DNA of 64,000 nucleotides from Dromiciops gliroides (GCF_019393635.1 NC_057861.1:81475327-81539326); one strand, 5' to 3'. Shown: positions 20,791 to 31,282, numbered from the stretch's first letter. Numbers and translations: made by a program. Notes: generated by a model not told the origin, from the letters alone.

Positions 20791-21812
20791 AACCAAGACT
20801 CTCACAAACTTATTTGCTGCTGAGGCTGAAATAGGCTCACCATCCTGGAGGGGAGAGAACAAACCTGCCATAAGGGGAAGGAGAAGCTTGTGGATACAGC
20901 AGTGGAGCTGCCCAGACAAGGAGAAGGAGATGGAAGGGAAAGGAAGGGATTGCCAAAGAACAGGGGCAGACAGAGCTCTGGACAGAAGTGACACTGGCCA
21001 AACTGACAACTCACAGGGAGGATGGATGGAAAAGCAGCCTCCTGCAGGAAGCCAATGTCTGGCCCTTAGGCACTACCTGGCTTCCTGCCACTTCTCTGCA
21101 TCTTTGGAGTCCCAAGTTCATGTGGCAGGATCTGTAATATGATCCCCTTTATCTCCTTCAACCAGGGCCCCATGTCCTGTCCTGTGTCAGTGGCCATGGC
21201 CCACCTTCCTGCCCCACCCTCCTGAACCTCACTCCTGGAGGTGTCTCCCAGGGGCAGAGGAAGTCAGGATTTCTTTCCTATTGGATTCCCCACTGTCATG
21301 TCCCCACCCTCCCAATCCTCCCCACACTGGCTAACAAATGTTTACAGCCCTGTCCCATCTTTGGAGAGTCCATCCAGGGTTAGTTCAGCCTTCCTGGACC
21401 TTACTGCCTACCTTTCCAAGGGAGTAGGAGGCAGGGTGTATCTGACAGTCCCCTAGATTCTGGCTGATTTGCCAGCCATAGTCCTGTGCTCTGCCAACTT
21501 CTCCCTATAGATTTATTTTTTATTAGACTTTCTTCAGATTAATATATAGACTATATTAACCCTGTACTAATTGTATCTGGTCCCATTGGCCAGAACTTGC
21601 TTGGCCTCATTGACCATTGATGGGGGGGGACCCCTCTGGGTAGCTCTAAGTTGGATGAGCTATACTCCCCACCCCTTCCCCTATTTATCCATTAGACTGG
21701 CCACAGCATCAACTGACTAAGTCCATGGTCAACAGGCAATGTGTGCTTCCCTTCCCCTGAAAAAAATATTCTTTTGTAAGATTTCTTTAATAAAACATTG
21801 AAATATCAGCTG
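20791..21812 (+). other. ARC 3' UTR exon 3 (predicted)
   Basis: The last exon, about 1.02 kb, non-coding and free of interspersed repeats. Its end is AT-rich (ttattttttattagac, aatatatagactatatt) and leads to the polyadenylation signal. The full spliced 3' UTR would be about 2 kb. The exact cleavage site is estimated at 15-20 bases after the signal. Confidence 0.65.
21789..21794 (+). terminator. ARC polyadenylation signal
   Basis: aataaa in the context ctttaataaaacattg, followed about 25-35 bases on by a T-rich stretch (catgtttctaatctttct). It is the only canonical signal noticed between the stop codon and the repeats that begin at 21.96 kb. Confidence 0.8.
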
Positions 21813-21959
21813 AACATGTTTCTAATCTTTCTTTGGACTGGGGCAGGGGGATGGGAGTGGATGGGGGAAGGGAGACTGGGGTAAGTGGAGGGGGAGTTAC
21901 CAAGAAGAAAGTTGTGAAGCTGGAAGTTCAGCAGAATACTATAGATATATCCAACATCT

Positions 21960-22235
21960 AACCAAGATTTATTAGCATAGCTTTTGACAAAGTCTCTTAT
22001 GCTACTCATGCAAAAGATTGGACAGCTATGGGCTCAACAATAATGCAATTGGGTGGATTGGTAAATGGTTAAATAGCCAGAAGCAAAGAACAGTCAATAA
22101 CTATATATTTGCTTTGAGGGAGGTCTGCAGTGGAGTGCCTTTGGGATCTGTGCTTGGCAATATATTGTTTAACATTTTTATAATTGACTTGGATAAAGAA
22201 ATAGATAGAAGGAAAGCTATTGTGTTGGATAAGAC
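21960..22235 (+). mobile_element. CR1/L3 LINE reverse-transcriptase fragment, sense
   Basis: An open segment at 22018-22254 translates to a piece of non-LTR reverse transcriptase with IGWIGKWLNSQKQRTV, then GVPLGSVLGNILFNIFIIDLD. This matches the GVPQGS...LLFNIFINDLD block of CR1/Jockey-clade elements. The flanking frame is lost, so this is a dead fragment, not a gene. It lies 150 bases beyond the ARC 3' end. Confidence 0.85.
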
Positions 22236-22440
22236 TGGTTATTTAATTGATTAAAGGTCATTTAATCCTCCTTATCTTCTTACAGAAGGGAAAATGAAGA
22301 CTCAAAGAGATTAAGTGATTAGCTGGTGATCACTCAGCTAAAAAGTGGTATAGATGGAGTTAGAGTCAAGTTCATCCACACTCATTACTCTGCCCACTGT
22401 GCCACAATATTGAAAAGATCTTAATAGACTAGGACACTGG
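22236..22440 (-). repeat. MIR-type SINE, antisense
   Basis: ttacagaagggaaaatgaag, gactcaaagagattaagtg, ctgcccactgtgccaca. It separates two CR1/L3 segments of the same strand. Confidence 0.7.
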
Positions 22441-22497
22441 GCCAAATTGATTATGATGGAACTTAATTAGGGATAAACAGGAAGCCATAACACTTGC

Positions 22498-22770
22498 ATC
22501 AGAAGCAGCTGGTGGCACAATGGATAGAGTGCTGGGCCTGGAATCAGGAAGACCCGAGTTCAAATGTGATATCAGATACTATCTGTATGATGATCCTGGG
22601 GAAGTCACAACCTCTGGTTGCCTCAGTTTCCTCAATTGTAAAATGGGGATAATGATAGCATCTGATTTGCAGTTTTGTTGTAAGGATTAAATGAAATGAT
22701 ATTTGTAAAAGTGTCTGGTGTGTAGGAGACACTTAATAAATGCTCATTCTCTTCCCCCCCTTCCCCTTCA
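22498..22770 (+). repeat. Marsupial MIR/CORE-SINE, sense
   Basis: A full-length-looking copy: agcagctggtggcacaatgg, ccgagttcaaatgtga, gcctcagtttcctcaatt, aaatggggataatga, and the tail cacttaataaatgctcatt. Confidence 0.85.
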
Positions 22771-22779
22771 AGAAATACA

Positions 22780-23290
22780 CATCATAAACCCAAGATGGAA
22801 GAAACATGTTTAGATAGCAGTTCATTGGGAAATTTTTAGACATATCAGTGGACTGCAAACTCAATATGTACCCAAGATGGAGAACCTTCTAGAAGGAACT
22901 CCAAGGATACATGTTTCTTGTAGCCAAGAAAGCTAATGAAATATTAGCCTCATTGAAAGACCCATAGCCCAGGACTAGGGAGGTTCCAGTTCTTCAGCCC
23001 TCTGTCCCTGTCAGACCACAAATAGAATATTGTGTTTGCTTCTGGAAGATATACTTGATGAAGAACAGTGGAGAGTGAGCAAAGGAGGGTGATCAGGATG
23101 CTGAAGAGCCTTGAGTTCATGTCATAGGAGAAAAGGCTGAAGGAGTCAGGGATGTTTGGCCTGGGAGAAAGAAGATTTAGAAGGGAGTGATCATTGCTTT
23201 CAAGTGTCTGAAGGATTATCTCATGAAAAAGGATTTAGATTTGTTCTCCTTTGGCTCAGAGGGGAGAACAAGGAGGAGACAGATTTGAAC
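22780..23290 (+). mobile_element. CR1/L3 LINE 3' region, sense
   Basis: Phrases of the CR1/L3 3' end in order: agaatattgtgtttgcttc, gggtgatcaggatgctgaag, gaaaaggctgaaggagtca, tgtttggcctgggagaaag and gatttgttctcctttggct. It is likely the continuation of the fragment at 21960. Confidence 0.75.
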
Positions 23291-23505
23291 TCAATGACAG
23301 GAAGGCAATATACATGCATAAAGTAAGTGCTCACTGTGTGCCAGGCACTATGGCAAACACTAGGGGGGCAAATACCAGCCAAATGTCACTTCTCTACATG
23401 ATACTTTCAACAACAGCCTGTCTTTGTAGTTTACTGACCTGACATCCATTCAGATCTCATTGGTTCTTTATAATAACTTAGGGAGGGGGTAGAACAGATA
23501 TCATT
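23290..23505 (-). repeat. L2/MIR-like fragments, antisense
   Basis: gtgctcactgtgtgccagg (23326-23344) and a later actatggcaaacac. At 23460-23505 a decayed antisense MIR is likely. Low detail. Confidence 0.5.
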
Positions 23506-23509
23506 ATCC

Positions 23510-23758
23510 TTATTTTATTGTTGTTCAGGGGCATCCAACTCTTCCTGACCACATTTGGGGTTTTCTTGGCCAGGATGGTGGTGTGATTTGTCATTTTCTT
23601 CTCCAGCTCATCTTACAGAGGAGGAAACCAAGGTGAACAGGGTTAAGTGATTTGCCCTGGGTCATGCAGCTAGTAAGTGTCTGAGGCTAGGTTTGAACTC
23701 AGGAAGAGGAATCTTCCTGACTCCAGGTCTTGTACTCTTTCCACTGTGACACCTAGGA
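23510..23758 (-). mobile_element. Mar1-type SINE with RTE tail, antisense
   Basis: The RTE-like tail comes first (ttgttgttcaggggcatcc, ggggttttcttggccagga), then ttacagaggaggaaacc, gatttgccctgggtcatg, and gaactcaggaagagg. It ends at the head (cactgtgacacctagg). Mar1 is known as a marsupial SINE copied by RTE LINEs. Confidence 0.85.
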
Positions 23759-24125
23759 AACTGAGGATCATAGAGGGGAGCTTACATTCTAATGTTCTAA
23801 GGTCAACACATAAAAAGGAGCTCATAAGGTGTGTGTGTGTGTGTGAGAGAGAGAGTCAGAAGCATAGGTGGTAGGGGAATGAACCAAGATGGAACCCCTC
23901 CTTCTCACCCCTGGAAAAAATCCAGCAGTGGGAGAAGGGGGTTGGTGTGGTGGAGGGATGTTTCAAAATAGGAAGGCTTTGGACTCTGGAGGAAGTTCCA
24001 GGTTGAGAAGGCTGCTGAGTCACAGTGGCAGAGCCAAGAGGCGCTTAATGTAAGGACAAACCTCTTAACAAGTAGAGCTATTCACAAGTGGCAGCGGCTC
24101 AAGTATATGTTGGATCTAGCTCAAA
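23759..24125. other. Gene-free DNA with short (GT)n/(GA)n
   Basis: A gtgtgtgtgtgtgtgtgtg run changing to gagagaga lies at 23830-23856. Nothing else is recognised. Confidence 0.5.
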
Positions 24126-24275
24126 ACAGTCAGTTGTATTTTCAGCATGAGCAGTTAAACCTAGGAAATTGACACATCAGGGCTTGGTTTAGTGTTTTGT
24201 TGATGGTTTAGACTTAAGAAAGTGTTGTAGAAAATGTCAATAGCAGAGATTAAACTTAAAAGTGTGTTGTGGGTA
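24125..24275 (+). repeat. Unnamed interspersed repeat, copy A
   Basis: Shares ordered phrases with 52257-52405: ttttcag.atgagca, gaaattgaca, cagggcttg.tt, gttttgtt, gagaaaatgt/agaaaatgt and cttaaaagtgtg. The family was not identified. Confidence 0.6.
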
Positions 24276-24334
24276 CATCTCCCCCCCCACCCCCTTGGAG
24301 ATCTGGTTGTTAGACATTTACCAGCCCCTTCCCT

Positions 24335-24520
24335 GCATTCTTTGCATCCAAGAGTAGTGAGCTCTTTCTCCCTGAAGGTTTTCAAGCTGACCCTGGACAG
24401 CTCCTTTTCAGGTATGCTAGCTAGAGAGGGAGTTTCTTGTTCAGGCATGGCTTGGATAAAAGGAATCCTGAGTTTTGTTCCACCTCTGAGGTCCCCATTG
24501 TTGACCCAACAGAAAGAATC
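24335..24520 (+). repeat. CR1/L3 LINE 3' end, sense
   Basis: ccctgaaggttttcaagc, then gttcaggcatggcttgga, then a break. These are typical of the last 150 bases of CR1/L3. Confidence 0.65.
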
Positions 24521-24669
24521 ATGAGCTTGCAGTCAGAAGATCTGGATTCTGTCCAGTTCTCACTTAGATCTCTAAAAAATGACAGTCAAACCTGATGACC
24601 TCTCAAACTCTTCCCAGATTTTATATTGTTTCTGGAATTTGACTCTAAGATTCTATGTCCTTGTGATTC

Positions 24670-24950
24670 TAGGGCAACTAAGCAGCTCAGTGGATAGGGT
24701 GGTGGTGATGGGGGGGGGTGTGGAGTCAGGGAGACTCATCTTCCTGAGCTCAAATCTGACCTCAGAGATTTACTAGCTGCATAACCCTGGGCAAATCATG
24801 TAACCATATTTGCCTCAGTTTCTTCATCTGTAAAATGAGCTGGAGAAGTAAATGTCAAACCACTCCAGTATCTCTGCCAAGAAAACCCCCAATGGGATTG
24901 CAGAGAGTAGGACATGACTGAAATGACTGAACAGCAATGATTCTAATGCT
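24670..24950 (+). mobile_element. Mar1-type SINE with RTE tail, sense
   Basis: gggcaactaagcagctcagt, actcatcttcctgagctc, tttcttcatctgtaaaatg, caaaccactccagtatc, and the tail gagtaggacatgactgaaat. A G-run lies inside at 24711-24718. Confidence 0.85.
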
Positions 24951-25124
24951 CTAATATTCTCTAGTTCCTTTAGTGGAACATGATCTCCTGGCCTACAGTA
25001 TCAATCTCTTTGTCATTCATCCTTCATACCACTTTAGTAAGCATCTTGCTAGGGGAAGGGAGGGATGGTGAGGAGGGGCAGATCTGGTTTCTAGTCCTAG
25101 TTCTGTCATGGGGGGGGACGGGAA

Positions 25125-25389
25125 GGAAACAAATATTTATGTATTTATGAAGTGCCCACTATGAGCTAAACAGTTTAGAAATATCTTATTTGATTCTCAT
25201 AGCAACCCTGGGAAGTAGGTGCTATTATTATTATTCCTGTTTTACATATGGTGAGACTGAAGCAAATAGAGGGTAAGTGACTTGCCCAGGGTCGCACAGC
25301 TAGAAAGTGTCTGAGGCCAGATTTGAATTCAGGTAGTTTTCCTAACTCCAGGCCTAGAGCCTTATTCATTGAATCATCCAGCTGCCTCT
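25125..25389 (-). repeat. MIR/CORE-SINE, antisense
   Basis: Runs from caaatatttatgtatttatg through ttttacatatggtgagactg to gaatcatccagctgcctc. It is cut by the SINE that follows; the last 13 bases reappear after it. Confidence 0.8.
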
Positions 25390-25543
25390 TTTTTTTTTTT
25401 TTTTTTTGGTGAGGCAATTAGGGTTAAGTGACTTGCCCAGGGTCACACAGCCAGTAAGTATTAAGTGTCTGAGGCCGGATTTGAACTCAGGTATTCTTGA
25501 CTCCAGGGCCAGTGCTCTATCCACTACACCACCTAGCTGCCCC
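25389..25543 (-). mobile_element. Marsupial tRNA-derived SINE, antisense, 13-base target-site duplication
   Basis: A T-tract of about 20, ggtgaggcaattagggttaa, cacagccagtaagtatt, and cacctagctgcccc. The flanking repeat atccagctgcctc lies at 25376-25388 and 25544-25556, exactly bracketing the element. Confidence 0.95.
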
Positions 25544-25556
25544 ATCCAGCTGCCTC

Positions 25557-25830
25557 TTACTTTGTGACACTGAACAAATTATTTCCCCTCTGTGATCCTC
25601 AGTGTCCTCGTTGGTAAAATATAATATCTACCCCTCCACCTAAGTTATTGTGAAGCTCATATGAAATAATAATAGATTGGAAGCCAAGAAACTAGAAAGG
25701 ACCAAGATATATGTGATAGGATGTTGTAATTATTGTTTGGAGAAATAACTAATTTAGTTCATCGAATTCAGTTTATTTCAATAAACATTTTATTCATAAA
25801 CTACTCAGTGTAAAGCATGGTGCTTGGGTT
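25557..25830 (+). repeat. Decayed MIR-like 3' piece, then gene-free DNA
   Basis: gtcctcgttggtaaaatata with gtgaagctcatatgaaa suggests a sense MIR tail to about 25680. From 25690 to 25830 nothing is recognised. Confidence 0.5.
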
Positions 25831-25957
25831 AGAGGAAATTTTTTAAGGCAATCAGGGTTAAGTGACTTGTCCAGGGTTACACAGTTAGTAAGTGTCTGAG
25901 TTCTGATTTGAACTTAGGTCCTTCTGACTCTATCCACTCCTCCACCTAGCTGCCCAT
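25830..25957 (-). mobile_element. Marsupial tRNA-derived SINE, antisense (older copy)
   Basis: aaggcaatcagggttaagtg, ttacacagttagtaagtg, cacctagctgccca. It is more diverged than its neighbour on the opposite strand, with a short T-tract. Confidence 0.85.
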
Positions 25958-25977
25958 TTTTTTTAAGATGAAGAACA

Positions 25978-26144
25978 GGGGGCAGCTGGGTGGTGCAGTG
26001 GATAAAGCACAGGCCCTGGATTCAGGAGGACCTGAGTTCAAATCTGGCCTCAGACACTTGACACTTATTATCTGTGTGACCCTGGGCAAGTCACTTAACC
26101 CTCATTGCCCCCCCAAAAAAAAACCCCAAACAAACAGACAATAA
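25978..26144 (+). mobile_element. Marsupial tRNA-derived SINE, sense, 13-base target-site duplication
   Basis: gggggcagctgggtggtgca through ctcattgcccccccaaaa and an A/C-rich tail. The flanking repeat aagatgaagaaca is at 25965-25977 and 26145-26157. The preceding copy lies on the opposite strand, so the pair could form a stem if transcribed together. Confidence 0.95.
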
Positions 26145-26157
26145 AAGATGAAGAACA

Positions 26158-26385
26158 ACACAATCCTTCTCCTGAAAGATCTTGCAACTTAGAGGGCTTG
26201 AAGGAATAAAAAAGGAGAATGAAATCCTGACTGTGGTGGGAGCAAAGCAAACTGCTCAAAGTTTCATTGGGAAATTCGAGGAGGATGCAATCATTTTTAG
26301 TCTGGAGGGTTCAGGAAAGACTTCATAGGACTGGTGGTATACCACTCTTCATAACATCCTCATGAGGTAGAAAGTGAAATGTTAT
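26158..26385. other. Gene-free DNA with a likely L2 scrap
   Basis: Phrases such as cttctcctgaaagatcttgc and ggaaagacttcataggact hint at antisense L2. No gene is seen. Confidence 0.4.
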
Positions 26386-26705
26386 TATGTTAGTGAGGTG
26401 ATACAGTGAATAGAGTTCTGGATGTGGTGTCAGAAAGACCTGAGTTCAAATGTGGCCTCAATTTCTTCATCTGTCAAATAAGGATGATCATTGCACCTAC
26501 CTAAGAGACTTGTGACAATCAAATGAAATATTTGTCAAAAAATTCTTGGAATATTTGAAAGATCTACATGAATGTTAACTGTTATTGCTATCCATACTTC
26601 ACAAATGAAGACATTGAGGCAACTCACCTAGGGTCACAGAGCTAAGTAAACATCAGAGGCAAGGACTAAGTCTGCTTTTTTGGGGCTTAGAGTTCAATCC
26701 TACTT
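26385..26705 (+). repeat. MIR/CORE-SINE sense copy followed by antisense MIR scrap
   Basis: 26385-26590 is sense: gtgaggtgatacagtgaata, gacctgagttcaaatgtgg, gcacctacctaagagac. 26590-26700 is antisense: tcacaaatgaagacattgagg. Confidence 0.7.
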
Positions 26706-26929
26706 TCTTGACACCTTCTTGCTTTGAAGGAAGAGGAGAATTTGAAAAGGGGTTAGGATCAGGGAACTACAGGGATGCATGGATGTGGAAGGAGGTGAGA
26801 CAAGGTGATGAGGTTTGGCAGATATGGAATGAACCCACATTTAGAATTTTAAATTACACAGTGTGGAGGTGAAGAGTGTGAGATAAGTATGGAAAAGTAA
26901 GATGGGAGGCTCACTGTGTTATGTCTTTG

Positions 26930-27190
26930 ACAATAGTAGCTTGTATTATAATGCAGTTGAAGGTTTTCCAAATACGTTCCATACACTGTCACAATTAATC
27001 CTCATAACAATCCTGGGAGGCAGGTGTTAGTATCATGCCCATTATACAGATGAAGAAACTGAGGCTGAGAGATGCTAAGTATTTGCCCAGGGTCACATAG
27101 CCAGTAAGTCTCTTAGATAGTTTTCAAAGTCAGGGTCTTCTCCACTCTGACATTAGCACTAGAGTGTTCTAACACCCTGCCTAGCCATAA
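26930..27190 (-). repeat. MIR-type SINE, antisense
   Basis: Nearly complete: gtagcttgtattata, caattaatcctcataacaat, ttatacagatgaagaaactg, gcccagggtcacatagcc, and ccctgcctag. Confidence 0.85.
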
Positions 27191-27485
27191 GCTATAGTGA
27201 GCCACTAACTGTTCTTGGTCCAGAGAAGGATGTGGTCAAATAATTATCAGTTTCTCTTTGTGTTCTTAACTCAGCTGGGACAAAATAATTATTTCTTAAT
27301 TGTGATGTGATTCTGAACTTCGAGTCATGGAACCCAGCTCCATCTATTGGACCTAAACATCAGAGCATCTGGAGACAGAGACCAAAATAGGGGTAAGGGA
27401 TCATAGGGCTCACGTTGGGACTGCTTCCTCCCTTTTCCCCAAGGATTGTCTAGGGGACTTTTTACACTATGGGCTTTCAAAGCTT
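27190..27485. other. Gene-free DNA
   Basis: Nothing recognised. Confidence 0.4.
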
Positions 27486-27725
27486 ATCTATGTCATATCC
27501 AAGCCAAGGAGACTTAGTCAAGGCTATTGGAGATTTTCGAGGTAGACCTCAATAGTGTGTATCAGTGAAATGGACTGTCTCTGAATATAATGGGCTTCCT
27601 CCTCACTGGAGATCTTGAAAAAAAGATTTGATGACTCTTTGTTGGGTATGTTGTAGAGGAGATTTTTATTTAGGCAGAAGTTATGCCAAGTGATCTCTGA
27701 TGTTCCTCCCAACTATGAACAAGCT
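27485..27725 (+). repeat. CR1/L3 LINE 3' end, sense
   Basis: gggcttcctcctcactggag, atcttgaaaaaaagatttg, gggtatgttgtagaggag, then tgatctctgatgttcctccc. Confidence 0.75.
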
Positions 27726-27965
27726 TGACCCCAAGGAAGAATTATGAGAGAACATATCCATCTCTACCCCTTGGCATAGTTGAGTATACATGAATATGAA
27801 ATCTTATATCTAATGTCATATTCTTTTGATGTATTGATTCAGTTTTGTTGATTTTTTTTACTCTCTTGTTCGTTTTATATTTTAAAAATTCTTTGTTATG
27901 TGGGATGACTTTCTATGGGAAGGGGAGAAACAGTGGGGAAAATCTGAGCAATGTAAAAACAAGTT
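27725..27965 (+). repeat. L1-like AT-rich tail (uncertain)
   Basis: tcttttgatgtattgattc, gttatgtgggatgactttc and gggaaggggagaaacag recall the 3' end of marsupial L1-like elements. Weak call. Confidence 0.4.
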
Positions 27966-28200
27966 GTTGGACAGCTAGGAAGTATAGTCAGGAAGACATG
28001 TCTTCAGGAGTCCAGATCTGACCTCAGCCACTTACTAGCTGTGTGACCTGGGCAAGTCACTTAACCCCATTTGCCTCAGTTTCCTTATGTCAAATGAACC
28101 AGAGAAGGAAATGGCAAAGCACTCCAATATCTTTGGCAAGAAAACTCCAAATAAGGTCATGAAGAATCTGAAATGACTAAACAACAACAAAAACAGTTAT
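27965..28200 (+). mobile_element. Mar1-type SINE with RTE tail, sense, 5' end altered
   Basis: ctgtgtgacctgggcaagtc, tgcctcagtttccttatg, ggcaaagcactccaatatc, ttggcaagaaaactcc, and the tail aaatgactaaacaacaac. The head is shortened relative to the copy at 24670. Confidence 0.8.
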
Positions 28201-28590
28201 CAAAAACAATTTAAAAAAAAGAAATCCCATTTATCAGATGAGGGAAAACTCTGAGATTCCATGGGGATCAGATCACTTTACCCTTAAGTTCCCCCACCCC
28301 CACCCCCAGAGAAAATACTTCTGTCTGAGAACTAATAATTTTTTGAGAAATCCCAGTAGACCACCATAATCTAAGGACACTAGTTTTGGGTGGGTTCCTT
28401 CTCGTCTCAGTTAATGGTACTAGATTCTCCACACTCCCTCCCCCAACATGGGATACTCTAACTTTCTGGGTCCAGATGAACTTGGAGGTTGTGGAACTTC
28501 TACAGAGGGTTGACAGAGATCTGAACTGAATTCTGTCCATTTAGCAGTCACCCTCCTTCTGATACCCCATGCCCTAAGGCTCTCAGTGCA
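28200..28590. other. Gene-free DNA
   Basis: Repeat-poor apart from a C-rich run at 28288-28309. No exon recognised. Confidence 0.4.
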
Positions 28591-29048
28591 TGTGTATGTC
28601 TTTCTCTGCTAGTGTATCTTTGCTCTTTCTCTCTCTGTCATTATCTTGTTTCTTGTTTCTCCATGTGTCTGGTTCTCTGGATTTTTCTTTGTATATGTCT
28701 CTCTCTGTCTTTCCAAATATATCTTTATGTATGTATCTATAATGATATGCATATATGTGTATATAAATATATATTTCTCTCAGTGTCTTTGTGTATGGCT
28801 TCCTCTGCATCTGTCAGGTTTTTTCCTGCCTCCATCTCTCTTTATAATTTTCTTTTACCTATGTCATCTCTTTCTGTCCTTTCTCTATGTCTCTTAGCTG
28901 ATCTCTGTCTCTGTCATTTCTCTAGCTCCATCCCTGCTCTGAGCTACTACGTATGACTCTTCCCCTCTGTTTCTTTCTACCTGTCTCCATCTTTCAACTC
29001 TTTGTCTATATTTGTCCATGTCTTCTCTCTCCTTCTCTCTCTCTCTCT

Positions 29049-29088
<40 letters not shown>

Positions 29089-29180
29089 CTCTCTCTCTCC
29101 CTCTCTCTCCTTCCATCTCTGTCCTTTCCAGCCTCATCTTCCCTCAGTTTGTCTCTCTTTTTCCTTTTTCACTATAGTCA
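28590..29180. repeat. Long degenerate CT-rich (TCTCTG) tract with (CT)n core
   Basis: About 590 bases dominated by tctctctgtc-like units, with a purer (CT)n run at about 29024-29108 and an ATAT-rich interruption at 28740-28775. The minus strand carries Arg/Glu-rich and the plus strand Ser/Leu-rich artefact frames. Confidence 0.9.
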
Positions 29181-29513
29181 ATGAGAAAACCACAAGAGCC
29201 CAGCACACCACCCACCATCTCTAGTCCTACTTCCGATCCAGGATTCACAATAATGTTGACAGGGAAATAGAGAAGGGGTTGCTCATCCTCACCAACTGCC
29301 AACCAGCTTCCTGCCATTCCCAGGGCAGGCAAGCCACTTAGCTGAAGCAACAAGTCACCCTGAGAGAGGTACAGGAGACAGCATGGGTCAGACCACTCCT
29401 ACTATTACTACCTTCATTCACCTTTACCTTGGCCACCCTCTCCCCTCAGCCCCTGACAGAGATAGCCCAGGATCCTGAACCCAAAAGCCTTGGCAAGAAT
29501 AAGGCTTCTAGGG
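29180..29513. other. Gene-free, repeat-poor DNA
   Basis: Nothing recognised. Confidence 0.4.
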
Positions 29514-29645
29514 GGCAGCTAGGTGGCTGGATTCAGGAGGACCTGACTTCAAATCCAGTCTCAGACACTTGATACTCACTAGCTATGTGACCCTGAGCAA
29601 GTCACTTAACCCTCATTGCCCTGCCCCGCCCTCCTCCCCCCCCAA
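29514..29645 (+). mobile_element. Marsupial tRNA-derived SINE, sense, head deletion
   Basis: agggggcagctaggtggc runs straight into tggattcaggaggacctg, so about 25 bases around the A-box are missing. The rest is typical, ending in a C-rich tail. Flanks aataaggcttctag and gtaagacttctag look like a worn target-site duplication. Confidence 0.85.
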
Positions 29646-29664
29646 AGAGTAAGACTTCTAGCCC

Positions 29665-29920
29665 ATTGGCAGCTAAGTAGCACAGTTAGTAGAACACAGG
29701 GCCTGGGGACTTCAAATATGGCCTCAGACACCTACTAGTTCTATCACCCTGACCAAGACACTTCTGTTTTCCTCAGTTTCCTACACTGTAAAATGTGGGT
29801 GATAATAGCACCTACCTTATGGTGTTGTTGGAGGATCAAATGAGGCAATATTTGTAAAGTGCTTAGTACAGTGCCTGGTATAGAGAAGGCACTAGAGAAA
29901 TGCTTATTCCTCTTCTCCAC
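29665..29920 (+). repeat. Marsupial MIR/CORE-SINE, sense
   Basis: ggcagctaagtagcacagtt, gcctcagacacctactag, cctcagtttcctacactg, taatagcacctacctta, and gtgcttagtacagtgcc. Confidence 0.85.
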
Positions 29921-29989
29921 CCCCCCACCCCTGTCAGTGCCTGAAGCCATCCTCCTGGGAAGCAACTTCTGTGGAGGTACTGCCTGGTA

Positions 29990-30350
29990 ACAGCTTCTGA
30001 AGGTGCTACAACTATATCTATTCATGACACAGAAAAGAAAGTTCCTTTCATCAAAGCCTTTGACATCGTCACATTGTTTGACATCAGAAATTGATGTGAA
30101 ATTACCCCACCTTCTACAGAAAGCCTTCTCCCACCCCTCTCAATTCCAGGGCTTTCCTTCTGTTCATTCTTTCTCATTAATCCTACATATAGCTTGCTTC
30201 ACATATATTTGTTTGCATGTTGTCTCCCCCATTAGATCGTAAGCTCCTTGAGGGGAGGGACTGACTGCCTTTTTCCTCTTTTTGTATCCCCATTGCTTAG
30301 CACAATGCCTGACACATAGTAGGTGCTTAATAAATGTTTATCACTCTATC
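29990..30350 (+). repeat. LINE2 3' end, sense
   Basis: Well preserved from cttctacagaaagccttctc through gtttgcatgttgtctccccc, gatcgtaagctccttgagg and gcttagcacaatgcctgac to taggtgcttaataaatg. Confidence 0.9.
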
Positions 30351-30434
30351 GAAGTGATTAAAGAAAAGGCAATACCATCTGCTTTGCTGCTGCACCGGAA
30401 GGACCCTAGGGATTTTCCCCATCTGACTTGCAGC

Positions 30435-30860
30435 TGAAACCCCGGTTAGAATGTGAGCTCTTGGAAGGGGGTGGAGCTGTCTTCCTTTTTTATTTGTACC
30501 TTCCAGCACTTTGCAGAAAACAAGAGCTTGATAAGTGCCTTTTTCATGTATTCATTCAACCTACAAGTCAACCAGCATCTATTAAGTGCTTCTGATGAGC
30601 CAGGCACTGTGCTAAGGGCTGGGAATTACATATATGAACTGAAAAAGGGGATATTCTCTGACCTCAAGGCCCTTTATTCTGATGGGTGAAGATAACACAT
30701 AAAAGGAAATAGAAAAAAGGGGTGGGTGGGGGAAAAAAGTTATATGCATGGGGCTGTGGGAGAGAAAGTCCTCTGGAGAGTTAGCAGAGAGCCCAGAAAA
30801 GCATGAAGGAGTGATCATGGCTGGTCTGGGCACTTCCCTTAAAGTGGAGGGTCTAGAAGA
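30435..30860. repeat. L2 3' end (sense) abutting L2 (antisense)
   Basis: 30440-30545 is a sense L2 tail (gaatgtgagctcttgga). 30550-30860 is antisense L2 (catctattaagtgcttctg, aggcactgtgctaagggc, ggccctttattctgatggg). The two face each other tail to tail. Confidence 0.7.
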
Positions 30861-30884
30861 AACTAACCAGATAGAACATGGATA

Positions 30885-31075
30885 TGCAAACGACTGTTAG
30901 ATGCAGGGCCTGCTTTGCAAACTAAGGAGTTTTTACATTTTTAAATAAAGTTTTATTGTATTTTAAAATGTAAAAAAAGAAGCCTTAGCTTACCAGACCA
31001 CAAAGATAGTTAGTGAGTGGACTGGATTTGGCTCATGGGCAGTAGTTTCCCAAGCCCTGAATTAGAGGAAGGGGC
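30885..31075. mobile_element. hAT/Charlie-like DNA transposon fragment
   Basis: tttttacatttt (30930-30941) and aaaatgtaaaaa (30965-30976) form a 12-base inverted repeat around aaataaagttttattgta. Then come ggatttggctcatggg and agtagtttcccaagccct, typical of MER5-like mammalian hAT repeats. Confidence 0.55.
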
Positions 31076-31115
31076 CACAGGGCAGAACGATCTTCTGGGA
31101 TGAGAAAGATAATGG

Positions 31116-31269
31116 GGTGGGGGGCAGCTAGTTGGCTTAGTGGATAGAGCACTGGCCCTGGAGTCAGGAGGACCTGAGTTCAAATTCGGTCTCAGACACT
31201 TGACACTTACTAGCTGTGTGACCTTGGGCAAATCACTTAACCCCAATTGCCCCACAAAAAAAGAAAGAA
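31116..31269 (+). mobile_element. Marsupial tRNA-derived SINE, sense, 13-base target-site duplication
   Basis: gggggcagctagttggctta to aaccccaattgccccac and an aaag tail. The repeat agaaagataatgg flanks it at 31103-31115 and 31270-31282. Confidence 0.95.
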
Positions 31270-31282
31270 AGAAAGATAATGG

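Noticed and set aside
22018..22254. A reverse-transcriptase gene
   Set aside because: Only about 60 residues of the RT core are legible, with frames lost on both sides; it is a LINE fragment.
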